NCBI RefSeq assembly: GCF_009864005.1
Contig: NZ_WEZQ01000014.1
Span: forward strand, 1 to 64,000
Reading direction: 5' to 3'
From: Furfurilactobacillus milii
GTDB taxonomy: Bacteria; Bacillota; Bacilli; Lactobacillales; Lactobacillaceae
Length of the DNA stretch: 64,000 nt
In this document: positions 23,570-31,768 of the stretch, in pieces
Position numbering within the stretch: position 1 is the stretch's first letter
How the letters are laid out: each line of letters begins with the position of its first letter
Notes under the pieces: generated by a model
What the model was told of the DNA's origin: nothing
What the model saw: the letters and a program-made list of their open reading frames with translations, nothing else
Databases searched by the model: none
Translations under genes and position numbers: made by a program

Positions 23570-23761
23570 AACAATCGCCCCTTTAATTAGATTGTCTTAA
23601 GCATAAATGTTTATGTGAAAAATGTAAACGCAATCATTAAATAAAGTATCGTTGCTATTAGGCGACATTTTTGAAAATATGAATATAAATTTCACAAACT
23701 ATTTAAACGAAGGCTCAGGTTAGGGACTGCTATCGCTAATATGCTATAGTTTAAGGTAGGT

Positions 23762-23781
23762 ACATAGCAATACAGCTATGT
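23762..23781. promoter_or_regulatory. Candidate HxlR operator
   Basis: ACATAGC (23762-23768) and GCTATGT (23775-23781) form an inverted repeat just after a TATAGT-type -10 region and upstream of the HxlR gene. Confidence 0.55.
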
Positions 23782-23810
23782 TTTAAAGACATTCACAGGA
23801 GGATTGAGTC

Positions 23811-24197
23811 GTGACAAAAGTTTATAACGTTGGTGTCGAGGCAACATTGGATGTGATCGGTGGTAAATGGAAACCGGTTATTCTCTGCGATTTGCATGAA
23901 GGACCAATGCGGACTAGTGAACTACGTCGGGCTATTCCGAACGTGACTCAGAAGGTTTTAACAGAACAGTTACGTGATTTGGAACATGATGGCATCGTGA
24001 CACGAAAAGTGTTTAATGAAGTACCGCCACGAGTAGTCTACGGGTTAACTGAACATGGTCAGAATTTAAGCGGCCTACTGGAGCAGATCTGTCAGTGGGG
24101 CGAAGAAGACGTTCGCCGTCGGGCGGCCAATGGTGAAAGTGTGGTCATTCGTCATCTCGGCGAGACTGCACCGAGCCGAGAAGAACTGCTTGGTTAA
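23811..24197 (+). CDS. HxlR-family transcriptional regulator
   Basis: A 128-aa winged helix protein: GKWKPVILCDLHEGPMRTSELRRAIPNVTQKVLTEQLRDLEHDG is the typical HxlR helix-turn-helix, followed by the wing RKVFNEVPPRVVYGLTEHG. Start is GTG at 23811 after AGGAGG. It lies upstream of an aldo/keto reductase on the same strand, a common pairing in redox or electrophile response. An inverted repeat at 23762-23781 is a likely operator. Confidence 0.9.
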   Translation: MTKVYNVGVEATLDVIGGKWKPVILCDLHEGPMRTSELRRAIPNVTQKVLTEQLRDLEHDGIVTRKVFNEVPPRVVYGLTEHGQNLSGLLEQICQWGEEDVRRRAANGESVVIRHLGETAPSREELLG

Positions 24198-24310
24198 TTT
24201 TCGTTTGCAAGGTACTTATTGGTAACCTAGGCACCTGTAAGTACCGTCTTGTTTTACTAAATGAACGCGCTAGTATTGATTGTGAAAGCAAGTTGAGGAG
24301 GAATTTCAAT

Positions 24311-25153
24311 ATGGATGAATTAACATTAAACAACGGACAAAGGATTCCCCAGTTAGGATTGGGTGTTTTCTTAGTGCAGGATGCAACTGACTTAAAGCGT
24401 TCTGTTGCCGATGCCTTAAAGGATGGCTACCGTCATTTTGATACGGCGGCTATTTATCATAATGAAGCTTGGGTTGGCGAAGCCCTAGCTGAAAGCGATG
24501 TTAAGCGTGAAGATCTGTTCATTACTTCAAAAGTTTGGGACAGCAACACGACTTACGATGAAACAATGGCCGCCTTTAAGGAGTCATTGAAGAAGCTGCA
24601 AACGGACTACCTGGACTTGTACCTCATTCACTGGCCAAGTGAAGGGTACACGGAAAAGTGGCGCGCCATGGAAGACTTATACAATGACGGTCAAATCAAA
24701 TCGATTGGTGTATCGAACTTCGAAAAGCCACATCTTGATAAGTTATTGGCTTCCGCAAAGGTTAAGCCAGCGGTTGACCAGATTGAAACGCACCCTTACT
24801 TCCAGCAAAAAGAGCTGCACGATTACTTAACGAGTTTGAACATTGCCCACGAAGCTTGGGGACCATTGGGTCAAGGCAAGAGTGGCGTAATGGAAGATGC
24901 AACATTGAAGCAGATTGCTGATGCACACAAGAAGAGTGTGGCGCAAGTTATCTTACGTTGGCACTTGCAACGCAACATCATCGTTATTCCAAAGTCCATT
25001 CATGCTGAACGGATTGCTCAAAACATTGATGTGTTTGATTTCAAACTCAGCGATGACGAAATGAACGCTATTGCTGGTATCGATAAGAATCGTCGTGGGT
25101 CGGAAGATCCTAACGACGAGGAATGGTTGAAGAAATCGTTGTCGATGAACTAA
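24311..25153 (+). CDS. Aldo/keto reductase
   Basis: A 280-aa NADPH-dependent AKR5-type enzyme reducing aldehydes or diketones. Catalytic tetrad: Asp in HFDTAAIYHNE, Tyr in the same motif, Lys in FITSKVWD and His in YLIHWPSEG. The cofactor region IVIPKSIHAERIAQN is near residue 225. Start at 24311 follows GAGGAGG. The substrate is not visible. It is probably controlled by the preceding HxlR gene. Confidence 0.9.
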   Translation: MDELTLNNGQRIPQLGLGVFLVQDATDLKRSVADALKDGYRHFDTAAIYHNEAWVGEALAESDVKREDLFITSKVWDSNTTYDETMAAFKESLKKLQTDYLDLYLIHWPSEGYTEKWRAMEDLYNDGQIKSIGVSNFEKPHLDKLLASAKVKPAVDQIETHPYFQQKELHDYLTSLNIAHEAWGPLGQGKSGVMEDATLKQIADAHKKSVAQVILRWHLQRNIIVIPKSIHAERIAQNIDVFDFKLSDDEMNAIAGIDKNRRGSEDPNDEEWLKKSLSMN

Positions 25154-25172
25154 ATGCATTTAGACGAAAATT

Positions 25173-25222
25173 AAAACGGACTGTAAATCTCGGGAATTCC
25201 CTGGATTTGCAGTCCGTTTTTC
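25173..25222 (+). terminator. Terminator of the aldo/keto reductase gene
   Basis: AAAACGGACTGTAAATC pairs with GATTTGCAGTCCGTTTTT. Confidence 0.88.
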
Positions 25223-25376
25223 GTAGTCGGCTGATTAGGCGACTTCGCGATCGACTGAAATTGATAACGCTTAGTCTATATATTGGAAACAGGTCAAGAT
25301 TGGTATCAATGGCCGAATTCAAACGATTATTGTTGCAAAGCAAGTTTGATACACAGCCAGCTAATCGATAAATTGC

Positions 25377-26372
25377 TCACAACTGCCTAGTACTATTGCG
25401 CTCAACAACTTTAATTGGCAAAAACTTGGACTGGATTGGCTCATTGTCGCCAGTCAACAGAGCCGCACAGCCAGCGCGGCCGATTTGGAAGAAGTCCTGC
25501 GTGACACTGGTGATGGTCGGTCTGAAAATACGGGTCAGTTTGGTTCCGTCAATACTCATGACAGAGAGTTGCGCGGGGACTTCTAAGCCGTAATCGCGGG
25601 CCTGGTCGATGACACCGATGGCGGTAAGGTCACTGTTAGCGATAATTGCGGTGACTGCTGGTTGTTTGCCAAAATGCTGCATGGCCGCTTCACCATCTTC
25701 AAATGTGAAGTAACCAGGGACTAACCAGTTTTCGTCGATCGATAGACTATGCTCCGCCATTGCTTCACGATATCCGTTCATGCGCTGTGTACCAACAAAT
25801 GATTGCTCGTCCATACCAACCAGGCCGATTTTGCGGTGACCATGCTCGATGAGGTATTTGGTTGCTTCATACCCGATAGCATGATCGTCAGAGGCAATAA
25901 ATGGACCGAGGTTTTCTTTGGCCGCGGTTGAGAGAAAAATGTGTGGAATACCACTCGTTTTCAGGCTATTGAGCGATTCATCGCCAAGTTCCAAGGCGAC
26001 AATCAAAACGCCCATGACGTCTCGTTCAATGACCGTCTTAATGGCTTTTTCCTGTAATGTGGGGTTATTTTCACCAGCATACAAGATCATGACGCTATTG
26101 CCGTGTTTGGTCGCCACATCGTGAATACCGGCGATAATTTCATCGGCAAAATTTGATTTAGTGGCGGAAATCACGACTGCCAGTACATCACTTTGATGGC
26201 TGGCCAAGTCAGCGGCGTAGGCATTTCGCTGATAACCTAGGTCGGCGGCAACTTTGCGAACATGATCAGCCGTTTTTGAAGCAAAAAAGTTTTCTTTGTT
26301 TGATAGCACACGCGAAACGGTCGAGACAGAAACGTTCGCCGCCTGCGCGACATCCTTAATGGTTACTCGCAT
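25377..26372 (-). CDS. LacI-family sugar regulator (MalR-like)
   Basis: A 331-aa protein with an N-terminal helix-turn-helix (VTIKDVAQAANVSVSTVSRVLSN) and a sugar-sensor domain (VLAVVISATKSNFADEIIAGI...). The start at 26372 gives the normal LacI N-terminus MRVTIKD; the longer in-frame extension upstream would read through the promoter region. It is divergent from the sugar transporter/glucosidase operon, and two CAAACGTTTG operators lie between them, so it probably represses both directions until a maltose- or isomaltose-type sugar is present (inferred). Confidence 0.9.
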   Translation of the reverse strand: MRVTIKDVAQAANVSVSTVSRVLSNKENFFASKTADHVRKVAADLGYQRNAYAADLASHQSDVLAVVISATKSNFADEIIAGIHDVATKHGNSVMILYAGENNPTLQEKAIKTVIERDVMGVLIVALELGDESLNSLKTSGIPHIFLSTAAKENLGPFIASDDHAIGYEATKYLIEHGHRKIGLVGMDEQSFVGTQRMNGYREAMAEHSLSIDENWLVPGYFTFEDGEAAMQHFGKQPAVTAIIANSDLTAIGVIDQARDYGLEVPAQLSVMSIDGTKLTRIFRPTITSVTQDFFQIGRAGCAALLTGDNEPIQSKFLPIKVVERNSTRQL

Positions 26373-26431
26373 AAGCACTCCAATAAAATTTACTGTCTCA
26401 AGTTTACCATTCGTAATTATACAAGTATACG

Positions 26432-26508
26432 CAAACGTTTGTGTTATTGTTTTAACAATGTTGCAAACGTTTGTGTAATGTGATAATGTACTTTTGAAAG
26501 CGCTTACG
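26432..26508. promoter_or_regulatory. Two LacI operators, promoter and near-cre site
   Basis: CAAACGTTTG occurs at 26432-26441 and 26464-26473, centres exactly 32 bp (three helical turns) apart, with ATTGTTTTAACAAT between them. A TGATAAT -10 lies at 26481-26487. TGAAAGCGCTTACG (26495-26508) matches the cre consensus except for its last base and would act as a roadblock near the transcription start. Confidence 0.72.
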
Positions 26509-26565
26509 TTAACGTGCAACGCGAATTCAACAAGACCCAGGTACATATTTATAGGAGGCTTGATT

Positions 26566-27948
26566 ATGCAAGCAACGGATTCAGACACTAAAGTAAAAGC
26601 GTCGACGGAAGTTGATGTTAATAAGGGGTTGCCAAAATTAAAGTTATCGGCAATCTTTGCGATGACCTTTGGATTCTTTGGTATCAACATGGCCTTTTCG
26701 CTTCAATCATCACAAATGGGCCGGATTTTCCAGACCATCGGGGCAGATCCAACTAAACTTGGTTTCTTCTTCATTTTGCCACCCTTGGCAGGGATGGTTG
26801 TTCAGCCGTTAATCGGTAAATATTCAGACAAAACATGGAATCGTTTTGGTCGGCGGATGCCTTACTTAATGATTGGTGCCCCGATTGCCGCTTTGGTTAT
26901 GATTCTGTTGCCAAACGCTGGTTCATTCGGTTTCGGATATGGTTCATTATTAGCGCTATTATTTGGTGCCTTTACCATTTTATTCATGGACCTATCTTCA
27001 AACGTATGTATGCAACCATTCAAGATGATCATCGGTGACATGGTTAACGAAGACCAAAAGGACATGGCATGGTCTTGGCAGCAATCCTTTTCAAACCTTG
27101 GTGGTGTGTTTGCCACGATTGCACCGTATGTATTGACACTATTTGGTGTCACTAACATTGCGCCAAAGGGGCAGGTGCCAAATTCAGTTAAGTTGGCTTT
27201 CTACATTGGCGCCGGAATTCTGTTACTGACGTCGCTTTACACAATTTTGTCAGTTAAAGAATATAACCCAACAGAATATGACTTATATCACGATATTGAT
27301 CCAAACGAAAAGAAACCCGATGTTAGTCTGTGGCACTTGGTTAAAGTTGCCCCAAAGGCCTTCTGGGAAGTTTCATTTGTTCAACTCTTTGCCTGGTTTG
27401 CCTTCCAGTATTTGTGGACATACAGCACTGGCGCAATTGCCGATAACGTTTGGCACACAACGAACCCAGCGTCTGCAGGCTATCAAGCAGCTGGTAACTG
27501 GTACGGTATCTTAACGTGTATCCAATCTGTTGCCGCTGTGCTGTGGGGCATGTTGTTGCTGTCACGCACTAAGGCCACGCAACGTAAGTTATGGTACAGA
27601 ATTGGTTTAGTTATGGGTGGTGTTGGCTTCATCATGGTATTCTTCACGCACTCACAAATGGGCCTGATCTTCCCATTCTGTTTGATTGGGATCAGTTACT
27701 TAACGATGCAAACACAAGCATTCTCACTGTTTACAGAATCTTTAGACGGCACAAATGAAGGCGCTTACTTAGGACTGTTCAACTGTGGGATCTGTTTGCC
27801 ACAAATCATTGCATCAGTGGCCAGCTTCGCAATCTTCCCACTTATCGGTCAGTCGATGCCTGGCATGATCGTGGTCGGTGGCATTTCCCTAATCCTTGGT
27901 GCGTTTGCAGTCAGTGTGATTCACCCAGCACTTTCAGAAACAAAATAG
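26566..27948 (+). CDS. Sugar transporter of the MFS/GPH type (maltose/sucrose-like)
   Basis: A 460-aa, 12-helix permease resembling the SLC45/maltose-sucrose proton symporters of Gram-positive bacteria: FGFFGINMAFSLQSSQMGRIFQ near residue 40, the loop motif GKYSDKTWNRFGRRMPYL between helices 2 and 3, and FMDLSSNVCMQPFK. Start at 26566 follows AGGAGG. It is followed by a GH13 glucosidase and faces a LacI regulator, so it most likely imports an alpha-glucoside. Confidence 0.85.
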   Translation: MQATDSDTKVKASTEVDVNKGLPKLKLSAIFAMTFGFFGINMAFSLQSSQMGRIFQTIGADPTKLGFFFILPPLAGMVVQPLIGKYSDKTWNRFGRRMPYLMIGAPIAALVMILLPNAGSFGFGYGSLLALLFGAFTILFMDLSSNVCMQPFKMIIGDMVNEDQKDMAWSWQQSFSNLGGVFATIAPYVLTLFGVTNIAPKGQVPNSVKLAFYIGAGILLLTSLYTILSVKEYNPTEYDLYHDIDPNEKKPDVSLWHLVKVAPKAFWEVSFVQLFAWFAFQYLWTYSTGAIADNVWHTTNPASAGYQAAGNWYGILTCIQSVAAVLWGMLLLSRTKATQRKLWYRIGLVMGGVGFIMVFFTHSQMGLIFPFCLIGISYLTMQTQAFSLFTESLDGTNEGAYLGLFNCGICLPQIIASVASFAIFPLIGQSMPGMIVVGGISLILGAFAVSVIHPALSETK

Positions 27949-28001
27949 ACAGTTTGGAAAAATGAATTAAATTAGCTAAGAGAAAAATGAGGAGGTTCAT
28001 C

Positions 28002-29675
28002 ATGCAACATCAATGGTGGCAAGGTTCAGTTGTATATCAAATATACCCAATGAGTTTTCAGGACAGCAATAACGACGGTGTCGGCGATTTACCTGGGATT
28101 ACGTCACGGCTCGATTACATTAAGCAACTTGGCGTCGATGTAATCTGGTTGAACCCAATTTATAAATCACCTAACAAGGATAATGGTTATGATATCGCGG
28201 ATTACAAAGCTATTAATCCCTTATATGGTGATATGAATGACTTCAATACGTTGCTTAAACAGGTTCATGAGCACGGGATGAAATTGATGATGGACTTGGT
28301 TGTCAATCACACGTCTGATCGGCATGCCTGGTTCAAGGAGAGTCGTCAGTCTAAAGACAATCCATACGCTGATTATTATATTTGGCGCGATCCAGTTGAC
28401 GGTCATGAACCGAATAACTGGCAGGCGGCATTTGGCGGTCCGGCATGGACTTACGTGCCAGAACGCGGCCAATACTACTTACATTTATTTGCCCCGGCAC
28501 AGCCCGATTTGAATTGGGAGAATCCCGATGTTCGTCAAGCCGTCTTTGATATCGAACGTTTTTGGCTGGATAAAGGGGTCGATGGTTTCCGGATGGACGT
28601 CATCAACTTGATTTCCAAACAACCTGGTTTGCCAGATGTGCCTGGTGAAGCGACTGCTGGCACAACGATGGACTTTGTCGCTGATGGACCACGATTAAAT
28701 GAATTTTTGCACCAGATGAATGAAGAAGTGTTGTCACACTATGACGTGATGACGGTGGGCGAAATGCCTGGTTCAACACCAGAGGACGCAATCAAATATA
28801 CAGGTTTAAAGAGCGAAGAGCTGAACATGGTCTTCCAGTTTGAACACGTTGGGTTGAGTGCTAACCCTGATGTTCGGTTGGGTAAATGGAATGATCAGCC
28901 GGTCAAACTGACAGAGTTGAAAGATTCCCTCAACCGTTGGGAACAGGAGCTAGATGGCAAAGGCTGGAACAGTTTGTACTGGAATAACCATGATCAACCA
29001 CGTGCCGTTTCCCGGTTTGCTAATGACGATCCGGCTGTTCGTGTACGGGCTGCTAAGATGCTGGGCACAGCATTACACATGCTGCAAGGAACCCCATACG
29101 TTTATGAAGGTGAGGAGCTGGGCATGACCAACGCTCACTTCACGTCACTATCACAGTACCGTGATCTGGAATCATTGAACGGTTACAAGGAAATGGTTGA
29201 AGAAAAGCACCTCGTGTCCTCGAGTCAAATGATGAAGGACTTAGCTAACATTTCCCGTGATAATGCGCGGACACCAATGCAATGGAGTACAGGGGCAAAC
29301 GCTGGCTTTTCTGAACACACACCGTGGTCTGAGATGAATGCCAATTATCCTGAAATCAATGTAGCGGTTGAAGAAAATGACCAAGATTCAGTCCTTAAGT
29401 ACTATCAGAAGCTAATCGCCCTCCGTCATGGTAGTGACTTGATTAAGTTTGGTGATTTTGAGGCGTTAGACGCCGATGACAATCAAGTTTATGCGTACAA
29501 ACGTCATTATGACGGGCATACTTTGCTAGTTATGTGCAACTTCACTAACGACACTGTTACACGCGATTATCATCAGGGCGAGGCAAGTGAAGAACTTATC
29601 GGTAACTACGCCGATGACCAAGGTGTCACGTTACGCCCATATGAGAGTAAGGTTTATGAGTTTGACGAAGATTAA
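28002..29675 (+). CDS. GH13 alpha-glucosidase (oligo-1,6-glucosidase type)
   Basis: A 557-aa cytoplasmic glycoside hydrolase. Conserved regions: DLVVNHTSDRH (region I), GFRMDVINLI with the nucleophile Asp (region II), VGEMPG with the acid/base Glu (region III) and NNHDQPR (region IV). Val following the nucleophile is the residue associated with alpha-1,6 specificity in GH13_31, whereas alpha-1,4 enzymes usually have Ala or Thr, so isomaltose-type oligosaccharides are the predicted substrate. It starts after GAGGAGG, 53 bp after the transporter gene, in the same operon. Confidence 0.9.
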   Translation: MQHQWWQGSVVYQIYPMSFQDSNNDGVGDLPGITSRLDYIKQLGVDVIWLNPIYKSPNKDNGYDIADYKAINPLYGDMNDFNTLLKQVHEHGMKLMMDLVVNHTSDRHAWFKESRQSKDNPYADYYIWRDPVDGHEPNNWQAAFGGPAWTYVPERGQYYLHLFAPAQPDLNWENPDVRQAVFDIERFWLDKGVDGFRMDVINLISKQPGLPDVPGEATAGTTMDFVADGPRLNEFLHQMNEEVLSHYDVMTVGEMPGSTPEDAIKYTGLKSEELNMVFQFEHVGLSANPDVRLGKWNDQPVKLTELKDSLNRWEQELDGKGWNSLYWNNHDQPRAVSRFANDDPAVRVRAAKMLGTALHMLQGTPYVYEGEELGMTNAHFTSLSQYRDLESLNGYKEMVEEKHLVSSSQMMKDLANISRDNARTPMQWSTGANAGFSEHTPWSEMNANYPEINVAVEENDQDSVLKYYQKLIALRHGSDLIKFGDFEALDADDNQVYAYKRHYDGHTLLVMCNFTNDTVTRDYHQGEASEELIGNYADDQGVTLRPYESKVYEFDED

Positions 29676-29689
29676 TTAGATTGAGTGGA

Positions 29690-29720
29690 AGGTGCGTTGC
29701 CAGATGGCGCGCACTTTTTT
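29690..29720 (+). terminator. Terminator of the sugar operon
   Basis: AGGTGCG and CGCACTT form a hairpin followed by T6. A weak parS-like CACGTGGAACA follows at 29728-29738. Confidence 0.78.
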
Positions 29721-29904
29721 GTTTTCACGTGGAACACTTTTAAATTTAGAATTTTCTAATTACAATCAGAAAATTTGTCTTAATGAGTAGCGAGTTGCTA
29801 TTCTGGAACTAACAATTATGGTGGTCAATTTACAAGCATGCAAAGTCAAACGCACGGAGGAATAGATGCAAGTTCAACTGTGCGTTCAAAAAGGAGGACC
29901 AAAC

Positions 29905-30588
29905 ATGTTTAAAAAAACAAAATTATTTGGTGCCGTCGCCGTGGCCGGGTTGCTCATGGGCCCTGTGATAGGCGCGAAGGCAGCTGGTGATGTAGGCACT
30001 GCGACAACGCAAGTGACAGCAGGATTTATCGCTGGGCAAGGTCCGACTAACCCTGTTGATCCGGCAAACCCTGGTGGCGGCCCTATTACTGATCCGTCTC
30101 ATCCAGGGACCGGGGCTACCGGCGCGTTACGGCTGAACTATGTTTCTAAACTGATTTCGTTTGGCACGCAGCCAATTAATTCGGCCACCACGAAACGAGT
30201 GGGAACGTCAGGCTCCGATATGATTGGGACTTATCAATCGGCACAGGTTGCAGACGAACGTGGGACTAACGCCGGATGGGCGCTGAAGGTTTCCGGGACA
30301 CCGCTGAAGTCTGGTACGGATGAACTTGCAGGTGCGACATTAAAGTTGCCTGCTGGACAAGTCGTGACGGAATCGGGTATCGATAATGGTGCAGTGGCCA
30401 GCGAAGTAAGTAACGCTTTGGGCACAGGTGGCACGCTGTTATCGGCAGCGGCAGGTAAAGGTGGCGGACTAACAGTTGATCGCTGGACGCCAGCTCAAAC
30501 GGAACTAACCATTATTGGTGGAACGGCAAAAGCTGCAGATTATTCAACCAACTTAACGTGGACGCTACAGGATTCGCCAACAAGTTAA
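29905..30588 (+). CDS. Small WxL-domain surface protein
   Basis: A 227-aa secreted protein with a signal peptide (KLFGAVAVAGLLMGPVIGAKA), a Pro/Gly spacer (PTNPVDPANPGGGP) and a WxL domain. The two motifs are GWALKV (about residue 127) and the terminal NLTWTLQDSP. WxL domains bind peptidoglycan non-covalently. The start at 29905 follows AAAGGAGG. First gene of a surface-complex (Csc-type) cluster with a DUF916 protein and a large WxL protein. Confidence 0.9.
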   Translation: MFKKTKLFGAVAVAGLLMGPVIGAKAAGDVGTATTQVTAGFIAGQGPTNPVDPANPGGGPITDPSHPGTGATGALRLNYVSKLISFGTQPINSATTKRVGTSGSDMIGTYQSAQVADERGTNAGWALKVSGTPLKSGTDELAGATLKLPAGQVVTESGIDNGAVASEVSNALGTGGTLLSAAAGKGGGLTVDRWTPAQTELTIIGGTAKAADYSTNLTWTLQDSPTS

Positions 30589-30616
30589 CAACCATTCTGA
30601 CCCCCATAATTGAAGT

Positions 30617-30651
30617 CACCGGTCAGCTTTCAGTTGAACGGTGCTTTTTTA
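30617..30651 (+). terminator. Internal hairpin in the WxL cluster
   Basis: CACCG and CGGTG arms followed by T6. It probably reduces transcription beyond the first WxL gene. Confidence 0.6.
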
Positions 30652-30715
30652 AGAGTGATGCCGAAGCCCGGGAGAAGTTCAATCACCGCACCCAAAACAC
30701 AACGGAGGAACCGCA

Positions 30716-31741
30716 ATGAAACGACTACGAGGATTAATAGTGATCCTGTCCGCAATAGCCGCGATGTTTATTACAACGGGACTAGTTAGGGCCGCCAATG
30801 ATGACGCAAACGTGAACTTTAACGTTCAAGCGCAAATTCCGGATAATCAAATTGATAAGAAACAAAGTTATTTTGACCTAAAAATGAATCCGGGTCAGAC
30901 ACAGACGGTATCGACGGTGGTTCAAAATACGTCTGACAAGGAAATGAAGATTAAGAATGAGATTCACACGGCACATACGAATGAAAATGGTCAGATTGAG
31001 TACGTTACGGAAGCAAAAAAGCAAGATTCATCGTTAAAAATACCGTTAAAGAAAATTACCCAATTACATGAAGCAAAGGTCATTACGGTTCCTGCTAACA
31101 GTAAAAAAACGGTGTCAGCAACAATTCGTGTGCCGGATAATGCCAAAACTGGTGTGATTCTTGGCGCGTGGTACTTCGAACGAATTGATACGAAACAAAA
31201 AGATCGAAAGACCGGTGTGACCGTGCATAACAAATATTCTTATGCAGTTGCGATGAAGCTAACGGTGAATCATGAGGTATCAGCAGCGCTGAAGCTAAAT
31301 GATGTGAAACCTGGCTTGCGCAATTATAAGAAAGGCGTTTTTGCTAACCTGCAGAACACCGCAGCCGTTATTATTCCGAACTTAACGGTGCAAGGAAAGA
31401 TCTACCCACAGGGGTCAGACAAAGTTGTAAAACAGGCTAAACTGCAACAGATGATTATGGCGCCAAATTCTAATTTTAATTTTCCAATTCTGTTTGGCGG
31501 AGAAGAATTGAAGCCCGGCAAGTACACCTTGAAGATGACGGCGAAGAATGAAAACGATACATGGCATTTCAAACGTCGTTTCACGATTCGGGCCAGTGAC
31601 GCCAACCGCATTAATGACAAGTCGCTCGATAAGGCAAAACCACGTCATCCAGGCTGGTACATGTTGGAAGGTGCAGGTGCTGTGATTATTTTAGGTGCCA
31701 TTATTGGTGGCGCGACATGGTGGTTCCGGCGTCGACGTTAA
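30716..31741 (+). CDS. DUF916/DUF3324 WxL-interacting protein
   Basis: A 341-aa membrane-anchored protein: signal peptide, DUF916 beta domain (YFDLKMNPGQTQTVSTVVQNTS, VPANSKKTVSATIRVPDNAKTGVILG), DUF3324 region, and a C-terminal anchor helix (GAGAVIILGAIIGGATWWF) ending in Arg residues. Such proteins bind WxL partners and peptidoglycan. It sits between two WxL genes, 27 bp before the large one. Confidence 0.92.
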   Translation: MKRLRGLIVILSAIAAMFITTGLVRAANDDANVNFNVQAQIPDNQIDKKQSYFDLKMNPGQTQTVSTVVQNTSDKEMKIKNEIHTAHTNENGQIEYVTEAKKQDSSLKIPLKKITQLHEAKVITVPANSKKTVSATIRVPDNAKTGVILGAWYFERIDTKQKDRKTGVTVHNKYSYAVAMKLTVNHEVSAALKLNDVKPGLRNYKKGVFANLQNTAAVIIPNLTVQGKIYPQGSDKVVKQAKLQQMIMAPNSNFNFPILFGGEELKPGKYTLKMTAKNENDTWHFKRRFTIRASDANRINDKSLDKAKPRHPGWYMLEGAGAVIILGAIIGGATWWFRRRR

Positions 31742-31768
31742 CCATGTGAACAAACGAGGAGGTGCAAG

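Noticed and set aside
25123-25371. 82-codon plus-strand open frame after the aldo/keto reductase
   Set aside because: It starts inside the reductase gene in another frame and runs through the terminator hairpin; no ribosome binding site or family resemblance.
29728-29738. Second parS site
   Set aside because: Only the CACGTGGAACA half fits; the left half deviates, so it is too weak to call.
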